The position numbers and the translations under genes are program-made. From the NCBI GenBank assembly GCA_009469685.1, contig SSTA01000117.1:1-9303 (forward strand): a DNA stretch of 9,303 bases, read 5' to 3'. Position 1 is the first letter of the stretch. Each line of letters starts with the position of its first letter. Source of the stretch: Azonexaceae bacterium. Lineage in GTDB: Bacteria; Pseudomonadota; Gammaproteobacteria; Burkholderiales; Rhodocyclaceae. Shown in pieces: positions 7,296 to 9,303 of this stretch. The notes beneath the pieces are model-generated. The model saw nothing but the letters and a program-made list of their open reading frames with translations, searched no databases and had not been told where the DNA came from.

Positions 7296-7299
7296 GAGG
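7296..7299 (+). promoter_or_regulatory. Shine-Dalgarno site that fixes the thrS start
   Basis: GAGG lies eight bases before ATG 7308. An in-frame GTG at 7266 would add 14 residues ([14 protein letters not shown]), but it falls inside the terminator stem and lacks a ribosome site. ThrRS proteins also normally begin with the TGS domain, as [10 protein letters not shown] does. Confidence 0.7.
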
Positions 7300-7307
7300 C
7301 CAGGAAC

Positions 7308-9224
7308 ATGCCTGAAGTCAAATTACCCGATGGCTCCATCCGCTCTTATCCCGATCCGCTGACGGTGGCCGACGTTGCCGCCAGCATAGGTGCAGGTCTG
7401 GCCAAGGCTGCGCTAGCGGGGAAGGTCGACGGAAAATTGGTCGATACCTCCTTTGTCATTGACCGCAATGTGGAACTGGCTATCGTCACCGACCGTGATG
7501 CCGAGGGCCTGGAGATCATCCGCCACTCCACGGCTCACCTGCTGGCCTACGCGGTGAAGGAGCTCTTCCCGGATGCCCAAGTCACCATCGGACCGGTCAT
7601 CGAGAACGGTTTCTACTACGATTTCGCCTATAAGCGCCCGTTTACTCCGGAAGACCTGGAAGCCATCGAAAAGCGCATGGCCGAACTCGCCAAGAGAGAT
7701 ATTCCTGTCACTCGTGAGGTCTGGGAGCGGGACGAAGCGATCCAATTCTTCCTCGGCCAGGGGGAGAAGTACAAAGCCGAACTGATCAAGGCCATTCCCG
7801 CTGGCGAGCAGGTCTCCCTTTACCGGGAGGGAAACTTCATTGACCTCTGCCGCGGTCCCCATGTGCCGACCACCTCCAAGCTCAAGGTCTTCAAGCTCAT
7901 GAAGGTGGCTGGTGCATACTGGCGCGGCGACTCCAAGAACGAGATGCTCCAGCGCATCTACGGCACCGCTTGGGCGAAGAAGGAAGAGCTGGAAGCCTAC
8001 CTGCACATGCTGGAAGAGGCCGAGAAACGCGATCACCGCCGTCTGGGCAAGCAGTACGATCTTTTCCACATGCAGGATGAAGCGCCCGGCCTGGTTTTCT
8101 GGCATCCCAAGGGCTGGGCCGTCTGGCAGGAGATCGAGCAGTACATGCGGGCCGTCTATCGCGACAACGGCTACCAGGAAGTACGCTGTCCTCAGATCCT
8201 CGACCGCAGTCTGTGGGAGAAATCCGGACATTGGGAGCACTACAAGGGCAACATGTTCACCACGTCCTCGGAAAATCGGGACTATGCGGTGAAACCCATG
8301 AACTGCCCGGGCCATGTGCAGGTATTCAATTCCCACCTGCGTTCCTACCGCGACTTGCCTCTACGCTATGGCGAATTCGGCTCCTGCCACCGCAACGAGG
8401 CCTCGGGTGCCTTACATGGCTTGATGCGGGTGCGGGGCTTTGTCCAGGATGACGGCCACATCTTCTGTACCGAGGACCAGATTGAGGCCGAGGTGACAGC
8501 TTTCAATGCACTGGTGAAGAAGGTTTACGGGGACTTCGGTTTCCACGATGTAGCCGTCAAATTGGCACTACGCCCTGAGGGACGGGTAGGTTCCGACGAG
8601 GTGTGGGATAAAGCTGAGGCCGCCCTGCGTCAGGGGCTGCGCGCTTCCGGACTGGAATGGACGGAATTGCCCGGGGAGGGTGCTTTTTACGGCCCCAAGA
8701 TCGAATTCCACATCAAGGATGCCATCGGTCGTTCCTGGCAGTGCGGGACCATGCAGGTCGACTTCTCCATGCCAGGTCGCCTCGGGGCGGAATACGTGGC
8801 GGGCGATGACATCCGCCGCCCGCCGGTCATGTTGCACCGGGCCATCCTTGGGTCTCTGGAGCGCTTCATCGGCATCCTGATCGAAAATTACGCGGGCGCG
8901 CTCCCGCTTTGGCTGGCTCCCTTGCAGGCGGTCGTCCTCAATATCTCGGAAAAACAATCTGATTACGCTGGCAATGTTGCGCAAAAGCTGCATCAGGCGG
9001 GCTTCCGCGCCGAGGCCGATTTGCGCAACGAGAAAATTACCTATAAAATTCGAGAACATAGCTTGAACCGGCTCCCTTACCAGCTCGTCGTGGGCGATAA
9101 GGAAAAGGAAGCCGGACTGGTGGCCGTGCGTACCCGCGGCGGTCAGGATCTAGGGCAGATGCCCGTTGATGACCTGATCGAGCGACTTCGGAGGGAAGTC
9201 GCTGCGCGAAGTGGCACGGCTTAG
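7308..9224 (+). CDS. thrS: Threonyl-tRNA synthetase
   Basis: The product is a 638-residue class II aminoacyl-tRNA synthetase of full bacterial length. Domains in order are an N-terminal TGS domain (about 1-62), the editing domain with HSTAH (His73, His77) and CRGPH (Cys181, His185) that removes mischarged serine, and the catalytic core. Core motifs are NCPGH with Cys333, the motif 2 region [24 protein letters not shown] with His384, and motif 3 with His510 ([12 protein letters not shown]). Cys333, His384 and His510 are the expected catalytic zinc ligands. The anticodon-binding domain spans about 535-632. The enzyme charges tRNA-Thr in the cytoplasm. infC begins 26 bases after the stop. In E. 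coli thrS represses its own translation through a tRNA-like leader; I do not see an evident tRNA-Thr mimic here, only the terminator hairpin at 7261-7291. Confidence 0.97.
   Translation: MPEVKLPDGSIRSYPDPLTVADVAASIGAGLAKAALAGKVDGKLVDTSFVIDRNVELAIVTDRDAEGLEIIRHSTAHLLAYAVKELFPDAQVTIGPVIENGFYYDFAYKRPFTPEDLEAIEKRMAELAKRDIPVTREVWERDEAIQFFLGQGEKYKAELIKAIPAGEQVSLYREGNFIDLCRGPHVPTTSKLKVFKLMKVAGAYWRGDSKNEMLQRIYGTAWAKKEELEAYLHMLEEAEKRDHRRLGKQYDLFHMQDEAPGLVFWHPKGWAVWQEIEQYMRAVYRDNGYQEVRCPQILDRSLWEKSGHWEHYKGNMFTTSSENRDYAVKPMNCPGHVQVFNSHLRSYRDLPLRYGEFGSCHRNEASGALHGLMRVRGFVQDDGHIFCTEDQIEAEVTAFNALVKKVYGDFGFHDVAVKLALRPEGRVGSDEVWDKAEAALRQGLRASGLEWTELPGEGAFYGPKIEFHIKDAIGRSWQCGTMQVDFSMPGRLGAEYVAGDDIRRPPVMLHRAILGSLERFIGILIENYAGALPLWLAPLQAVVLNISEKQSDYAGNVAQKLHQAGFRAEADLRNEKITYKIREHSLNRLPYQLVVGDKEKEAGLVAVRTRGGQDLGQMPVDDLIERLRREVAARSGTA
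9021..9049 (+). promoter_or_regulatory. Candidate infC promoter inside the end of thrS
   Basis: TTGCGC (9021-9026) and TAAAAT (9044-9049) have 17-base spacing. The -10 matches the consensus at five of six positions and the -35 at three. It lies in an unusually AT-rich patch (about 9031-9050) of a GC-rich gene, about 200 bases before infC. In E. coli some infC transcription starts at promoters inside thrS, which makes the placement plausible. The match is only moderate. Confidence 0.35.
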
Positions 9225-9238
9225 TTTTTGTCGTTTTC

Positions 9239-9243
9239 AGGAG
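9239..9243 (+). promoter_or_regulatory. Shine-Dalgarno site pointing to the AUC start of infC
   Basis: AGGAG lies seven bases before ATC 9251, the optimal distance. The in-frame TTG at 9245 is a single base from it, too close to be used. The site is therefore the main evidence for the non-canonical start codon. Confidence 0.75.
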
Positions 9244-9250
9244 TTTGACC

Positions 9251-9303
9251 ATCGCTCAGAACAAGGCGAATCGCCTCAACGAAGAAATCACGGTGCCGGA
9301 AAT
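9251..9303 (+). CDS. infC: Translation initiation factor IF-3, N-terminal part (3' truncated by window)
   Basis: Seventeen whole codons are visible: an ATC start, then AQNKANRLNEEITVPE. The pattern of a short polar lead followed by xRxNEEI and xxPE is the conserved IF-3 N-terminus. The position right after thrS is the near-universal place of infC. IF-3 binds the 30S subunit, prevents premature 50S joining and rejects non-canonical start codons and wrong initiator tRNA. The AGGAG at 9239-9243 places the start at ATC 9251; no ATG or GTG is available in frame near it. E. coli infC starts with AUU and is autoregulated because IF-3 discriminates against that codon, and an AUC start would allow the same loop. 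Gene finders may shift the start to TTG 9245. Confidence 0.9.
   Translation, partial: MAQNKANRLNEEITVPE

Noticed and set aside
7266..7307. N-terminal extension of thrS from GTG 7266
   Set aside because: The codon is inside the terminator stem and lacks a ribosome site. The family N-terminus and GAGG spacing both point to ATG 7308.
7413..8336. A 307-codon open frame on the minus strand opposite thrS
   Set aside because: It lies wholly inside thrS, whose domains and catalytic residues are intact. Long antisense frames are expected in GC-rich genes, and the translation shows no recognisable domain.

Overview
The window reads as a stretch of ordinary, GC-rich betaproteobacterial chromosome. The order rpsA – ihfB – lapA – lapB – rfaE1 – hldD – cysM, followed by tRNA-Val(GAC) – thrS – infC, is one I associate with Betaproteobacteria. 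The encoded proteins (IhfB, rubredoxin-like LapB, kinase-only RfaE1) fit that placement. I cannot fix the genus from sequence alone. Every recognised gene is on the + strand, packing is tight, and I see no mobile element, CRISPR array, phage gene or obvious foreign island.

Layout. Positions 1-264 are the 3' end of rpsA (ribosomal protein S1). They are followed after 14 nt by ihfB (279-563) and a strong intrinsic terminator (595-622). From 628 a probable operon runs to at least 5786 and perhaps 7003. It holds lapA and lapB (membrane/LPS homeostasis), a small unrecognised frame (2071-2166), rfaE1 and hldD (ADP-heptose synthesis), cysM (cysteine synthase B), a PolB-like 3'-5' exonuclease and, after a 50-nt gap, ugd (UDP-glucose 6-dehydrogenase). 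Most junctions are overlaps (ATGA, TGATG, or 8 nt), which suggests translational coupling. A consensus sigma70-type promoter (7059-7086) then drives tRNA-Val(GAC) (7099-7175). Next come a short leader with a second strong terminator hairpin (7261-7291), thrS (7308-9224), and the first 17 codons of infC, which appears to start at AUC (9251).

How the genes work together. The left half links translation (S1) and nucleoid architecture (IHF-beta) to outer-membrane supply. LapA/LapB tune LpxC turnover and so lipid A output, RfaE1 and HldD make the ADP-L-glycero-D-manno-heptose used in the LPS inner core, and Ugd makes UDP-glucuronate for surface sugars. The right half is the start of the translation cluster thrS–infC, which in related genomes continues with rpmI–rplT–pheS–pheT–ihfA.

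The points most worth a second look are regulatory rather than new systems: the non-canonical AUC start of infC; terminator hairpins placed directly before lapA and thrS with no room for a conventional promoter after them; a 13-codon frame with a good ribosome site in the thrS leader; a promoter-like sequence late in thrS that could serve infC; and a 31-codon frame exactly bridging lapB and rfaE1. I found no convincing new multi-gene system here.
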